From contig CAYRGS010000129.1 in NCBI GenBank assembly GCA_964423875.1, forward strand, positions 1-8,750: DNA of 8,750 nt, written 5' to 3'. A program made the position numbers and the translations under genes. Position 1 is the first letter of the stretch. The number at the start of each line of letters is the position of its first letter. This document shows positions 1-6,317 of the stretch, one piece after another. This DNA comes from CAYRGS01 sp964423875. Its GTDB lineage: Bacteria > UBA8248 > JACPRG01 > G963555815. Under the pieces are notes generated by a model. The model was not told the DNA's origin. It did no database searches and worked only from the letters and a program-made list of their open reading frames with translations.

Positions 1-1202
1 CTCACGCCGGTCCAGACGGCCTGGTTGGCCCGATTCGCATTTTGGATCAACCTCATCAGACCACTGTTCATGGGGTCCTCCACCGGGTCCGGGACGACGA
101 GGGTGAAGTCGCCGGTCGCCGCGATAACATCCTCCGCCTGGATGATGTCCGGGGCCTTGGCGAGGAGATAGGCTTGATCTCTCTCGCCGGAAAGGACCAA
201 CAACTCCGCCGCCGCCAATCGCTCGAGGATGGGGAACAAGTCATTCCGGGTCAGCTTCAGGTGGTCCGCCAAGTCCTGAAGCCTGAGCGGCGGTTCCCCC
301 CGATCGAATCCGCGGGCGATGTGAAGCATGGCGCGCAGAGCGTAGCGCCACCGATGATTTTCGATGTCCGGCGGGATCGTCTCCCGATTCGGTGCGGGCA
401 GATCGGCCCGACAGGCCAGCTCGGCGCCGAAGAGGATGAACCCCCAGGTTAGATACAGCCAGACGAGGAAAACGGGAATGACGCCCAGGGAGCCGTAGAC
501 CTGATCGAACGTCGAGAAATATCTTACGTAAGCCTCGAAACCCAGTTTGGCGCCCTCCCAGAGGCTTCCGGCGACGATGGCTCCCGTCAGCGCCCCCCGC
601 CAGGCGACGTCCGCTTTGGGGACGAACCGGTAAAGGCAAAAGAAAGCCGACCAGGTCAACAGAATCGGGAGGATGATCTCGCTCCAGACACTCATGGCGG
701 AAATCCCGGCGACGGACCGGAACCAGGAGGATAGATAGACCGAACCGGCCATCAGAAACGGCGCCAGTGTCAATACGGTCCAGAATGTGACGAACTCTTT
801 GAAGGAGGAGCGGTTTCTCGCGTAGCCCCAGACCCGGGTCAGGGCGTGATCCAACGTCCGGAGGAGCGAGTAGGCCATGACGATGAGGAAGATCAGGCCG
901 AAGACGGAAAGCGTCCCGGCGTTCTCGGAGAAGGTTTGGATGTGCCGGTAAATCACGTCCCCCGAGCTCACGATGAAATGCGAAAGGAGCATCCGCCGGA
1001 CCTGCTCCAACGAGGCCGTTGATTCGGGAAAGGCGCTGAAGACGGAAAAGGACAGGACGACGATGGGGATCAAAGAAAGGAGGCTAGTGTACGCGAGGGC
1101 CATCGCCCAGTAGGGGCAACCATCCTCGAAAAACTTTATCAGTGAATCCCCGGTCAGGGTGCGGGCCTGTAGTAAGAATTGACGGATGGGCCGGACGGAC
1201 AT
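1..1202 (-). CDS. YihY/BrkB-family inner-membrane protein with C-terminal winged-helix region (3' end outside window)
   Basis: Four hundred codons are open from an ATG at 1202 down to the window edge with no stop, so the C-terminus is missing. The start is fixed by an AGGAGG at 1213-1218, 10 nt upstream. About six hydrophobic segments are visible, near residues 31-57, 95-117, 137-162, 172-194, 201-227 and 239-264. Family-typical stretches include YWAMALAYTSLLSLIP near the N-terminus, RVWGYARNRSSFKEFVTFW in the middle and YGSLGVIPVFLVWLYLTW before the last helix. Residues from about 290 to 370 form a soluble tail (LRLQDLADHLKLTRNDLFPI) that looks like a winged helix, as in the longer members formerly annotated as 'ribonuclease BN'. 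The molecular function of the family is not settled; RNase BN activity was a misassignment, and an envelope-integrity or transport role is inferred. It is divergent from the broken lipoprotein gene at 1311. Confidence 0.93.
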   Translation of the reverse strand, partial: MSVRPIRQFLLQARTLTGDSLIKFFEDGCPYWAMALAYTSLLSLIPIVVLSFSVFSAFPESTASLEQVRRMLLSHFIVSSGDVIYRHIQTFSENAGTLSVFGLIFLIVMAYSLLRTLDHALTRVWGYARNRSSFKEFVTFWTVLTLAPFLMAGSVYLSSWFRSVAGISAMSVWSEIILPILLTWSAFFCLYRFVPKADVAWRGALTGAIVAGSLWEGAKLGFEAYVRYFSTFDQVYGSLGVIPVFLVWLYLTWGFILFGAELACRADLPAPNRETIPPDIENHRWRYALRAMLHIARGFDRGEPPLRLQDLADHLKLTRNDLFPILERLAAAELLVLSGERDQAYLLAKAPDIIQAEDVIAATGDFTLVVPDPVEDPMNSGLMRLIQNANRANQAVWTGV

Positions 1203-1310
1203 TCAGAAAGATCCTCCTGCGGGTATTCTAGAAGAAATGGATGTGAATATTCGAGGGTTCGGGCGATAATCCGAAGAAAGAATCACTCGATGGCCAGGGG
1301 GGCAAGTCCG

Positions 1311-1691
1311 ATGGGAAGGCCGAACGCGGTCAGGATTTTGCTATTGCTCGTCCTCGCGGCGGGGTGCGCGGGGATCCCCCCGGCCAAACCCATTTCGGAC
1401 ATGGAGGAGATCGTCGGAAGGTGGGAGGGCAACCTTGTGTAGAAAGCGCCGGAGCGGGGTTTGCTTTTCGCCGGAGCGACCTGGGTCCTGAATCGAGACG
1501 GGACGTTCGCGATGACCAGCCCGTGGGGGACGGCGAGGGGAACCTTTCGGATTGTGGATGGAAGGATCCACTTCCCCAGCCGCGGCTCAACCTTCAGTGG
1601 AATCGCCGGCGTGCGTGAGGGCGGCGGAGGGCGGATGCTGCTGAGCTGGCACGACGACGTCGCCTCGGGAGAATGGGCACCGGCCCGGTAG
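1311..1691 (+). pseudogene. Small lipoprotein interrupted by an in-frame TAG
   Basis: The ATG at 1311 opens a classic lipoprotein signal: Arg3 and Arg8, then ILLLLVLAAGC with the lipidated cysteine at residue 19. An ATG at 1290 in the same frame is an alternative start; neither has a strong ribosome site. The frame then reads ISDMEEIVGRWEGNLV and meets TAG at 1440-1442. In the same frame it continues past the stop with GATWVLNRDGTFAMT, ARGTFRIVDGRIHFP and LLSWHDDVASGEW to a second TAG at 1689-1691. The 'GRWEG ... NRDGTF ... G.F.I.dgri' pattern is that of small secreted beta-sheet proteins that start with a W-x-G motif, and it spans the stop. This indicates one gene of about 126 codons broken by a nonsense codon. 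A sequencing error is the main alternative. The precise function is unknown. Confidence 0.5.
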
Positions 1692-1750
1692 CCCCACCCG
1701 GGAAGGCGCTCCCGCTTATCGCGCATACGTGAACCGGACCGACCGTTCTT

Positions 1751-2188
1751 TCAGGTTTTTTCGTTCTCGTCGTGGATTTGAACGACCGCTTCCAGGTTAT
1801 GTTTTCCTTTACCCCGGTTGAACTCGATGTTCGGCATGAAAATCTTGAAATCGGAGCACCTTGTACTCTCGTATTTGGGCGTGAACGCTTCCTGGACCGT
1901 AACGTAGCCGCTGCTCGTTTTGTATTGACTGCTCGCCGATTTTTCGGGGCGCTATCGCCGTGGCGACCTGAATGATAAAAATCCCACCTGGAATTCCCCG
2001 TTTGCGTCAATGCGGAATCGGTCGAATATTTCCTGGGACCATTCCTCATCCTTGCGGGCGGAGTTGTACACCCGAGGGTTGCAAAACCACCCCGACGGAA
2101 TCCCATCATTCAGTTGGACAGACCTCGGCGGGGTCAGGTTCTGTATCTTTTTATGAAAATTTCCCTGGACTTCGACTGTGGTCGGGAG
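1751..2188 (-). pseudogene. Decayed fragment of an unrecognised protein, interrupted by an in-frame TAG
   Basis: On the minus strand one frame runs from just after a TGA at 2189-2191 to a TGA at 1751-1753, broken by a single TAG at 1952-1954. Both halves look protein-like. The upstream half contains IPSGWFCNPRVYNSA and EIFDRFRIDANGEFQVGF. The downstream half contains GYVTVQEAFTPKYES, then SDFKIFMPNIEFN and KHNLEAVVQIHDENEKT as its C-terminus. The downstream half has the alternating hydrophobic pattern of a beta-rich domain. No ATG lies in this frame upstream of the internal stop; a GTG near 2071 is the only obvious alternative start, so the 5' end also seems lost. Base composition is visibly lower in GC than hemE and its other neighbours. 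I do not recognise the family. A relic of a transferred gene is the simplest reading. Confidence 0.42.
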
Positions 2189-2332
2189 TCATTTTCCAAT
2201 GAAGGGGCATTTGGCGGGGAGGGCGCCTAAGGACACGCCGCCATGCGGATAGTCGTTCGTGCGGGAATAACAGGGAGTCAAAGGGATGACTGTGCTTTGG
2301 AAGAACACTCCTGATCCAGTAGGGGACGAATT
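2189..2332. other. Leader region upstream of hemE, no gene seen
   Basis: This stretch lies between the decayed minus-strand frame and the hemE start. I find no convincing pair of -35 and -10 boxes with normal spacing and no open frame that looks like protein. It presumably carries the hemE-hemH promoter, but I cannot place it. Confidence 0.4.
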
Positions 2333-3406
2333 GTGACGGTCGGGTCTGTCACCGGATCGACGGGCCTGGCTCGGGAATTGCGCGACGCGCCGTTTCTCAA
2401 GGCCTGCCGCCGGGAGGAAACGGACCGCACGCCGGTCTGGCTGATGCGTCAGGCGGGCCGGTACATGAAGGAATACCGCGAGGTCCGCGCGAAGACTTCC
2501 TTTCTGGAGCTTTGCAAGAACCCGGAGCTGGCCGCTGAGGTCACTGTCCACGCGGCCGGACGCATCGGGGCCGACGCGGCCATCCTTTTCTCCGACCTGC
2601 TGCCCATCCTCGAACCGATGGGTCTCGGCCTCGAGTACACCCAGGGCGACGGGCCTATTATCCACCGACCGGTCCGGGACAGGGCCGACGTGGACCGTCT
2701 GTCCGAGGTGGAGCCGGAGGAATCGTTGGCCTTTGTATTCGAGGCCGTTCGCCTGTGCCGGGCCGAGCTGCCGTCCCACGTCCCGCTGATCGGTTTCGCG
2801 GGCGCGCCTTTCACGCTGGCGTCCTACGCCATCGAGGGTGGCGGCTCGAAGGGCTACGCCCACACGAAGGGCTTGATGTACCGGGATCCGGGCGCGTGGC
2901 GCGCGCTGATGGATAAGCTGGTCCGGGCGTTGACGAAACACCTCAATGGACAGATCGCCGCCGGAGCGCAGGCCGTTCAGTTGTTCGACAGCTGGGTGGG
3001 CTGTCTCTCGCCGTCCGATTACCGGGAGTTTGTTCTGCCCCACAGCCGTGCCCTCATCCAGGGCCTTACGCCCGGAGTGCCGGTGATTCATTTCGGGACG
3101 GGGACGGGACTGTTCCTGGAGGACATGAAAGAGGCGGGCGGGGATGTCATCGGCGTGGACTTCCGCACGGAGCTGGATGAAGCCTGGGCGCGTCTTGGCG
3201 ACGTGGCAGTCCAGGGAAACCTCGATCCGGTCGTTCTCCTCGCGGACCTGCTCTACATTCGGAAGCGGGTGGCACGCGTCCTGGAGCAGGCCGGCGGGCG
3301 GATCGGCCACATTTTCAACCTCGGTCACGGCATCCTGCCGGAGACGTCGGTGGACAACGTGATTGCGCTCGTCGACATGGTTCACGAGATGAGCGGGCGC
3401 GGATGA
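2333..3406 (+). CDS. hemE: Uroporphyrinogen decarboxylase
   Basis: HemE decarboxylates the four acetate side chains of uroporphyrinogen III to give coproporphyrinogen III, a cytoplasmic, cofactor-free step of heme synthesis. The 357-residue protein is the usual family length. The signature RQAGRYMKEYR is at 39-49, with arginines that bind substrate carboxylates. The LFSDLLPI motif carries Asp88, which matches the catalytic Asp86 of the human enzyme. Tyr165 in GAPFTLASYAIEGG matches the human active-site Tyr164. The C-terminal FNLGHGILPETSVDNV block is also typical. The start is GTG at 2333, chosen for a GGGG Shine-Dalgarno-like sequence about 7 nt upstream and because the mature fold begins about 20 residues in. 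The stop overlaps the hemH start as ATGA, so the two are almost certainly translationally coupled. Confidence 0.97.
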   Translation: MTVGSVTGSTGLARELRDAPFLKACRREETDRTPVWLMRQAGRYMKEYREVRAKTSFLELCKNPELAAEVTVHAAGRIGADAAILFSDLLPILEPMGLGLEYTQGDGPIIHRPVRDRADVDRLSEVEPEESLAFVFEAVRLCRAELPSHVPLIGFAGAPFTLASYAIEGGGSKGYAHTKGLMYRDPGAWRALMDKLVRALTKHLNGQIAAGAQAVQLFDSWVGCLSPSDYREFVLPHSRALIQGLTPGVPVIHFGTGTGLFLEDMKEAGGDVIGVDFRTELDEAWARLGDVAVQGNLDPVVLLADLLYIRKRVARVLEQAGGRIGHIFNLGHGILPETSVDNVIALVDMVHEMSGRG

Positions 3407-4320
3407 GCGGAGCCATCGATGCTGTTTTGTTGATCGGGTTCGGCGGCCCGACGAAGCGGGAAGAGGTCCGTCCGTTCCTCGAGACCGTCCTCCGGAACCG
3501 GAAAGTCCCCCCCGGGCGGATTGATGAAGTCGAGCATCACTACGAAGTTTGCGGCGGGTATTCCCCCTTCAACGAGTTGACGTTCCGGCAGGCGGAGGCC
3601 CTGAAGGCCCGGTTGGAGGAATCGGGAGCGTCGATTCCGGTGTATGTGGGGATGCGCAACTGGCATCCGTTCATCAAGGACGTGACGAGGCGGATGGCGG
3701 ATGACGGCGTCCGGAACGCCCTGGGCGTCATCATGGCCCCCCACCGGGCGAAGGCTAGTTGGGAGGCTTATCGGCAATCGGTCATCGAGGGTCTGAGGCC
3801 CCTGGGGGAGCGCGCCCCCGTTTTCGATTACCTGGACGGGTGGCACGACCATCCTGGGTTCGTCGAGGCGGTTGCGGACCGTGTCCGGGAGGCGACCGGC
3901 GGGTTTGATGAGGCGAGGAAGAAAAAGGCCTTTTTGATTTTTACGGCCCACTCGATCCCGACGGGGATGGCCCGGCAGTCCCGTTACGCCGAGGAGTTCG
4001 CCGAGTCCTCGGCCGCCGTGGCGGAATTCCTGGGGATGAAGGCGTGGACGACGGCGTACCAGAGCCGAAGCGGCAGCCCAAGCGAGCCTTGGTTGGAGCC
4101 GGACGTGGAGGACGTGATCCGCAAGGCGGGGGGGCGCGGCGTCCGTGACATCGTTCTCGTCCCCATCGGTTTTCTGTGCGACCACATGGAAGTGCTATTC
4201 GACCTGGACGTCGAGGCCGCGGAGATTGCGGAAGAGTCCGGCGTTGGCCTCGTCCGGGCCGGGACGGTGGGAGACCACGCGAAATTCATTCGGATGTTGG
4301 CGGAGATGATCCGGGCGTAA
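3403..4320 (+). CDS. hemH: Ferrochelatase (protoporphyrin or coproporphyrin ferrochelatase)
   Basis: HemH/CpfC inserts Fe(II) into a porphyrin. The 305-residue protein is the short bacterial type without a C-terminal [2Fe-2S] extension. Catalytic His183 lies in FTAHSIP, the same number as in Bacillus subtilis, and Glu263 in the GFLCDHMEVLFDLD motif is the second key metal-site residue. Other family blocks are YEVCGGYSPFNELT at 47-60, YVGMRNWHPF at 81-90 and AYQSRSGSPSEPWLEPD at 218-234. The start ATG at 3403 overlaps the hemE TGA by 4 nt. By alignment of LLIGFGGP with LLVMAYGTP, Phe13 replaces the B. subtilis Tyr13 that faces the iron in coproporphyrin ferrochelatases. No hemY, hemG or hemQ is in the window, so whether it acts on protoporphyrin or coproporphyrin is open. 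Confidence 0.95.
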   Translation: MSGAIDAVLLIGFGGPTKREEVRPFLETVLRNRKVPPGRIDEVEHHYEVCGGYSPFNELTFRQAEALKARLEESGASIPVYVGMRNWHPFIKDVTRRMADDGVRNALGVIMAPHRAKASWEAYRQSVIEGLRPLGERAPVFDYLDGWHDHPGFVEAVADRVREATGGFDEARKKKAFLIFTAHSIPTGMARQSRYAEEFAESSAAVAEFLGMKAWTTAYQSRSGSPSEPWLEPDVEDVIRKAGGRGVRDIVLVPIGFLCDHMEVLFDLDVEAAEIAEESGVGLVRAGTVGDHAKFIRMLAEMIRA

Positions 4321-4508
4321 GCCGTCGGCGACTGAGGGCGATGCCTCAGGGATTCACGCCGATGATTTTCGCCTGTCCTATGTCCAAATCTTTAGCCGCT
4401 GGATTGCCGGAATCCAAGGCTTGACTCTGTCCCAATGCCTTTTCCTGGACTGGGGGGGGAGGAGGGGGATTTGTGGGCGCACGCTGAAGCGCATCGGGAA
4501 AGAGGCCC
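4321..4508. other. Gap between hemH and the ligase-like gene
   Basis: This stretch has no supported gene. It holds an imperfect candidate hairpin just after hemH (CTGAGG at 4332-4337, CCTCAG at 4344-4349) without a T-run, so it is not a clear intrinsic terminator. There is also an 8-G run at 4452-4459 followed by further G-rich sequence. I see no well-spaced promoter, so the downstream gene may be co-transcribed with hemE-hemH. Confidence 0.4.
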
Positions 4509-5600
4509 TTGGCCATCCCTTCGGACTTGATAGTCGAGACCGGTCTTTCGCCCTCTCTCAGTGCGGCCGCGGACAGGTATTTGTTTTCCCGCCCGGGAGG
4601 GGGGGGGGGGCATCGGACCGGAACACGGCCGATTCTCCGCATCTACACGCTGGATCGGTCTTCTTTGTTGCTTGGCCGGTATCAACCGCTCCCGAATGCT
4701 TTTCCGCGAAACAAGAGCGCAGAGAAGATCGGTCGGCGCCTGACCGGCGGGCGGGCGGTCCCGGCGGGCCATGGATTTATCGGGATTGCCTTCTTCCTGC
4801 CGAGTGCCTGGGATTTGACCGGAAACCCGAACCGCATCCTTTCCCCGGATCGCGTTCTGAATCGCTATGTTCGCGGCGTCATGCGAGGGTGTCACCGCTT
4901 CAAGGTCAGGGCACTTTACATGGGCCGGGACGTCCTGACGGTGAATCACAAGAAGATCGCCCTTGCGGGCTTCACGTTCTCGAAAGCCGGAGGTGTTTTG
5001 TTCGAGTGCCATCTGGCTCTTTCGGGAAACCTGGGAGAATTGGACCCGTCGTTTGATTGGGCACCGAACCGGGAGAGCATTCTTTCCAGTCTCCTCACCC
5101 CTCCCGTTACGTCCGTGAAAGCGGAGGCCGGGCGGGATATTTCCCCGCGGGAGATGGCCGAATCCATTTGCGAGGGATCGGAGAGCCGATTGGGTCTCGT
5201 GTTTGAAGAGCGGACCTGGACCACGCGGGAAAGGGAGGAGATCAGGCGACTCCAAAGAGAAGAGATCGAAAACGGGGGTTGGATCGAAGAAAGAGAGCCT
5301 CGCCCTTCGGAAACGAGCCGGGCCGAAAGCGAAATTCACCTTGGGCGGATTTCCGTTGCCCTGGCCCTGGATAAGGACGGGAGTATCGCGTCCGCAACGT
5401 TGGCCGGAGACTTTCTGTCGGATGACAGAACGGTGTCCGAGCTGGAGACCGCGTTTTGCGGGGAGGCGTGCGAGTGGACGACACTCGATGCGCTCACCAA
5501 GCGGGTGCTCAACCGGCCGGGTCGATTTATCCTGGGATTGGGGAATCTGCGGGTTGTGCCGGACACGCTGGTTGAAGCCGGGATGAGAACGGACAGCTAG
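4509..5600 (+). CDS. Lipoate-protein ligase family (BPL/LPL) protein
   Basis: The 363-residue protein has the BPL/LPL catalytic fold in its first two thirds and a lipoate-ligase accessory-type tail (LAGDFLSDDRTVSELETAFCG) near 310-330. The N-terminus follows the LplA plan: DLIVETGLSPSLSAAADRYL for the first strand and helix, then LRIYTLDRSSLLLGRYQ at 43-59. RRLTGGRAV at 76-84 stands for the usual RR-x-[ST]-GG-GAV nucleotide/lipoyl loop. HKKIALAG at 147-154 carries Lys149 at the place of the conserved ligase lysine. The start is TTG at 4509, just 3 nt after AGAGG; a TGA at 4485-4487 closes the frame upstream, and no later start would keep the whole domain. Residues 31-34 are coded by 12 consecutive Gs. 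Activity could be lipoate or octanoate transfer to E2 or GcvH proteins; the diverged GG-GAV and G-S-A motifs leave specificity uncertain. It is convergent with the ferredoxin gene. Confidence 0.82.
   Translation: MAIPSDLIVETGLSPSLSAAADRYLFSRPGGGGGHRTGTRPILRIYTLDRSSLLLGRYQPLPNAFPRNKSAEKIGRRLTGGRAVPAGHGFIGIAFFLPSAWDLTGNPNRILSPDRVLNRYVRGVMRGCHRFKVRALYMGRDVLTVNHKKIALAGFTFSKAGGVLFECHLALSGNLGELDPSFDWAPNRESILSSLLTPPVTSVKAEAGRDISPREMAESICEGSESRLGLVFEERTWTTREREEIRRLQREEIENGGWIEEREPRPSETSRAESEIHLGRISVALALDKDGSIASATLAGDFLSDDRTVSELETAFCGEACEWTTLDALTKRVLNRPGRFILGLGNLRVVPDTLVEAGMRTDS
4599..4610 (+). repeat. Uninterrupted run of 12 G within the ligase-like gene
   Basis: Twelve consecutive G residues code for four glycines (residues 31-34) in the loop between the first helix and the following strand of the BPL/LPL domain. 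Runs of this length are prone to polymerase slippage. Gain or loss of one G would truncate the protein near its start. Confidence 0.9.
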
Positions 5601-5617
5601 ACGCCGGATCAGGGCGT

Positions 5618-5649
5618 AAAAAAACCTCCCGCCCTGCAAGGCGGGAGGT
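5618..5649 (-). terminator. Rho-independent terminator of the ferredoxin gene
   Basis: A perfect 10-bp stem (ACCTCCCGCC at 5624-5633 with GGCGGGAGGT at 5640-5649) closes a 6-nt loop. Read on the minus strand it is followed by seven Ts (the A run at 5618-5624), the canonical intrinsic terminator layout. It begins 20 nt after the ferredoxin stop. There is no T-run on the plus-strand side, so it serves mainly the ferredoxin transcript, although the hairpin may also protect the 3' end of the convergent ligase mRNA. Confidence 0.87.
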
Positions 5650-5669
5650 CTCCTGGAAGTGGCGGCCGT

Positions 5670-5972
5670 TTATGTGCGGAAACGGGACAGGTCCGGAGTC
5701 AGGTCTTCCAGGTTCGGAACGTCCATGTCCGGATGAATGGCCTTGGCGCGGGCGAGGAGGACTTCTTCGGTTTCGTCGTTGTTGGGGTCCGCAACGCAGC
5801 AGTCCACCGGACAAACCACGGCACATTGCTCTTCGTCGTGGAACCCGACGCACTCGGTGCAGGTGTTCGGGTCGATGACGAAGATGTCTTCGCCCTCGGA
5901 GATGGCCTCATTCGGGCATTCCGGCTCGCAAACCCCGCAATTGATGCACTCGTCCGTAATCATCGTAGCCAT
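5670..5972 (-). CDS. YfhL-type 2[4Fe-4S] ferredoxin
   Basis: This 100-residue electron carrier has a first cluster set Cys9, Cys12, Cys15, Cys19 (CINCGVCEPECP). The second set is Cys38, Cys41, Cys50 and Cys54. The 8-residue spacing between Cys41 and Cys50 marks the YfhL/Allochromatium-type ferredoxins, whose two clusters have very different potentials. An extra Cys58-Cys59 pair follows, and an acidic C-terminal tail runs from about residue 62. The start at 5972 is chosen because GGGAGGTGG sits about 5 nt upstream, while the longer frame to 6041 adds a non-conserved stretch with no ribosome site. The gene has its own promoter and terminator, so it appears monocistronic. The redox partner is not evident from the neighbours. 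Confidence 0.95.
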   Translation of the reverse strand: MATMITDECINCGVCEPECPNEAISEGEDIFVIDPNTCTECVGFHDEEQCAVVCPVDCCVADPNNDETEEVLLARAKAIHPDMDVPNLEDLTPDLSRFRT

Positions 5973-6317
5973 GCAACCCACCTCCCGGCCTGAATTGATC
6001 TCATGTTCAGCAACCCCCAACCCCTCGCCCCCGGTGGGCAATGAATCGGGAGAATATCACTCTTCTTAATTATTGGGTCCGGTGTCTCTCAATGTCAATT
6101 CAACCCTCAGACCTCGCGGATAAATTTTGGGAGGGGGGGTTTTCAGTATCTTGATAGAGAAACTTCAGACCGCGTCGGCGCTCTCGCCGTTCGCCGCGTT
6201 TCCTTACACGATCTCCTCGACCCTGGGCGGGCCAGGTCGGGGTAGGTCATGAAGGGGAAGCCGGCTGATCCGTGGGAAAGAGCGGCCCGGACGGTCCGCA
6301 GAGATTCGCGGCGGGGA
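5973..6317. other. Intergenic region between the Sec-OsmC and ferredoxin genes
   Basis: This 345-nt gap contains the ferredoxin promoter and leader (5973-6098). The remaining part, 6099-6317, lies just downstream of the OsmC gene. It holds a run of 7 G at 6133-6139 and short GC inverted repeats such as CCTGG/CCAGG around 6220-6235, without a T-tract. I see no gene and no canonical terminator for the OsmC gene. Confidence 0.5.
6069..6098 (-). promoter_or_regulatory. Sigma70-like promoter of the ferredoxin gene
   Basis: On the minus strand a consensus -35 TTGACA (6093-6098) is followed after 18 nt by AATAAT (6069-6074) as the -10. This would start transcription about 90 nt upstream of the ferredoxin ATG. 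The surrounding sequence is AT-rich compared with the rest of the window. Confidence 0.58.

Noticed and set aside
1245..1252. Perfect palindrome GAATATTC between the BrkB gene and the lipoprotein.
   Set aside because: Eight-base palindromes occur by chance, and no second copy or known operator pattern is near it.
1440..1442. TAG as a possible sense codon (pyrrolysine or amber recoding) linking the two broken genes.
   Set aside because: TAG also serves as the natural end of the ligase and bS22 frames in this window, and neither family is known for pyrrolysine.
1772..1975. A 67-residue plus-strand frame opposite the decayed minus-strand gene.
   Set aside because: The minus-strand translation has a coherent beta-rich pattern and natural C-terminus; the plus frame has neither a ribosome site nor a family-like pattern.
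2114..2152. TTGGAC and TATCTT boxes and a GGGGTCAGG motif upstream of hemE, as a possible promoter or REP/transposon-linked end.
   Set aside because: The box spacing is 24 nt, too long for a sigma70 promoter. No inverted repeat or transposase remnant accompanies the motif.
2189..3385. A 398-residue open frame on the minus strand opposite hemE.
   Set aside because: It is antisense to a strongly conserved hemE, rich in Arg/Pro/Gln as expected for a GC-rich shadow frame, and resembles no protein family.
4346..4430. A minus-strand stretch in the hemH-ligase gap reading DSGNPAAKDLDIGQAKIIGVNP-like text.
   Set aside because: It looks somewhat protein-like, but it is the tail of a proline-rich frame antisense to the ligase gene, with no start context of its own.
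4392..5639. A 415-residue open frame on the minus strand opposite the ligase-like gene.
   Set aside because: The plus strand has clear BPL/LPL motifs; the antisense product has low-complexity shadow composition and would run into the ferredoxin terminator.
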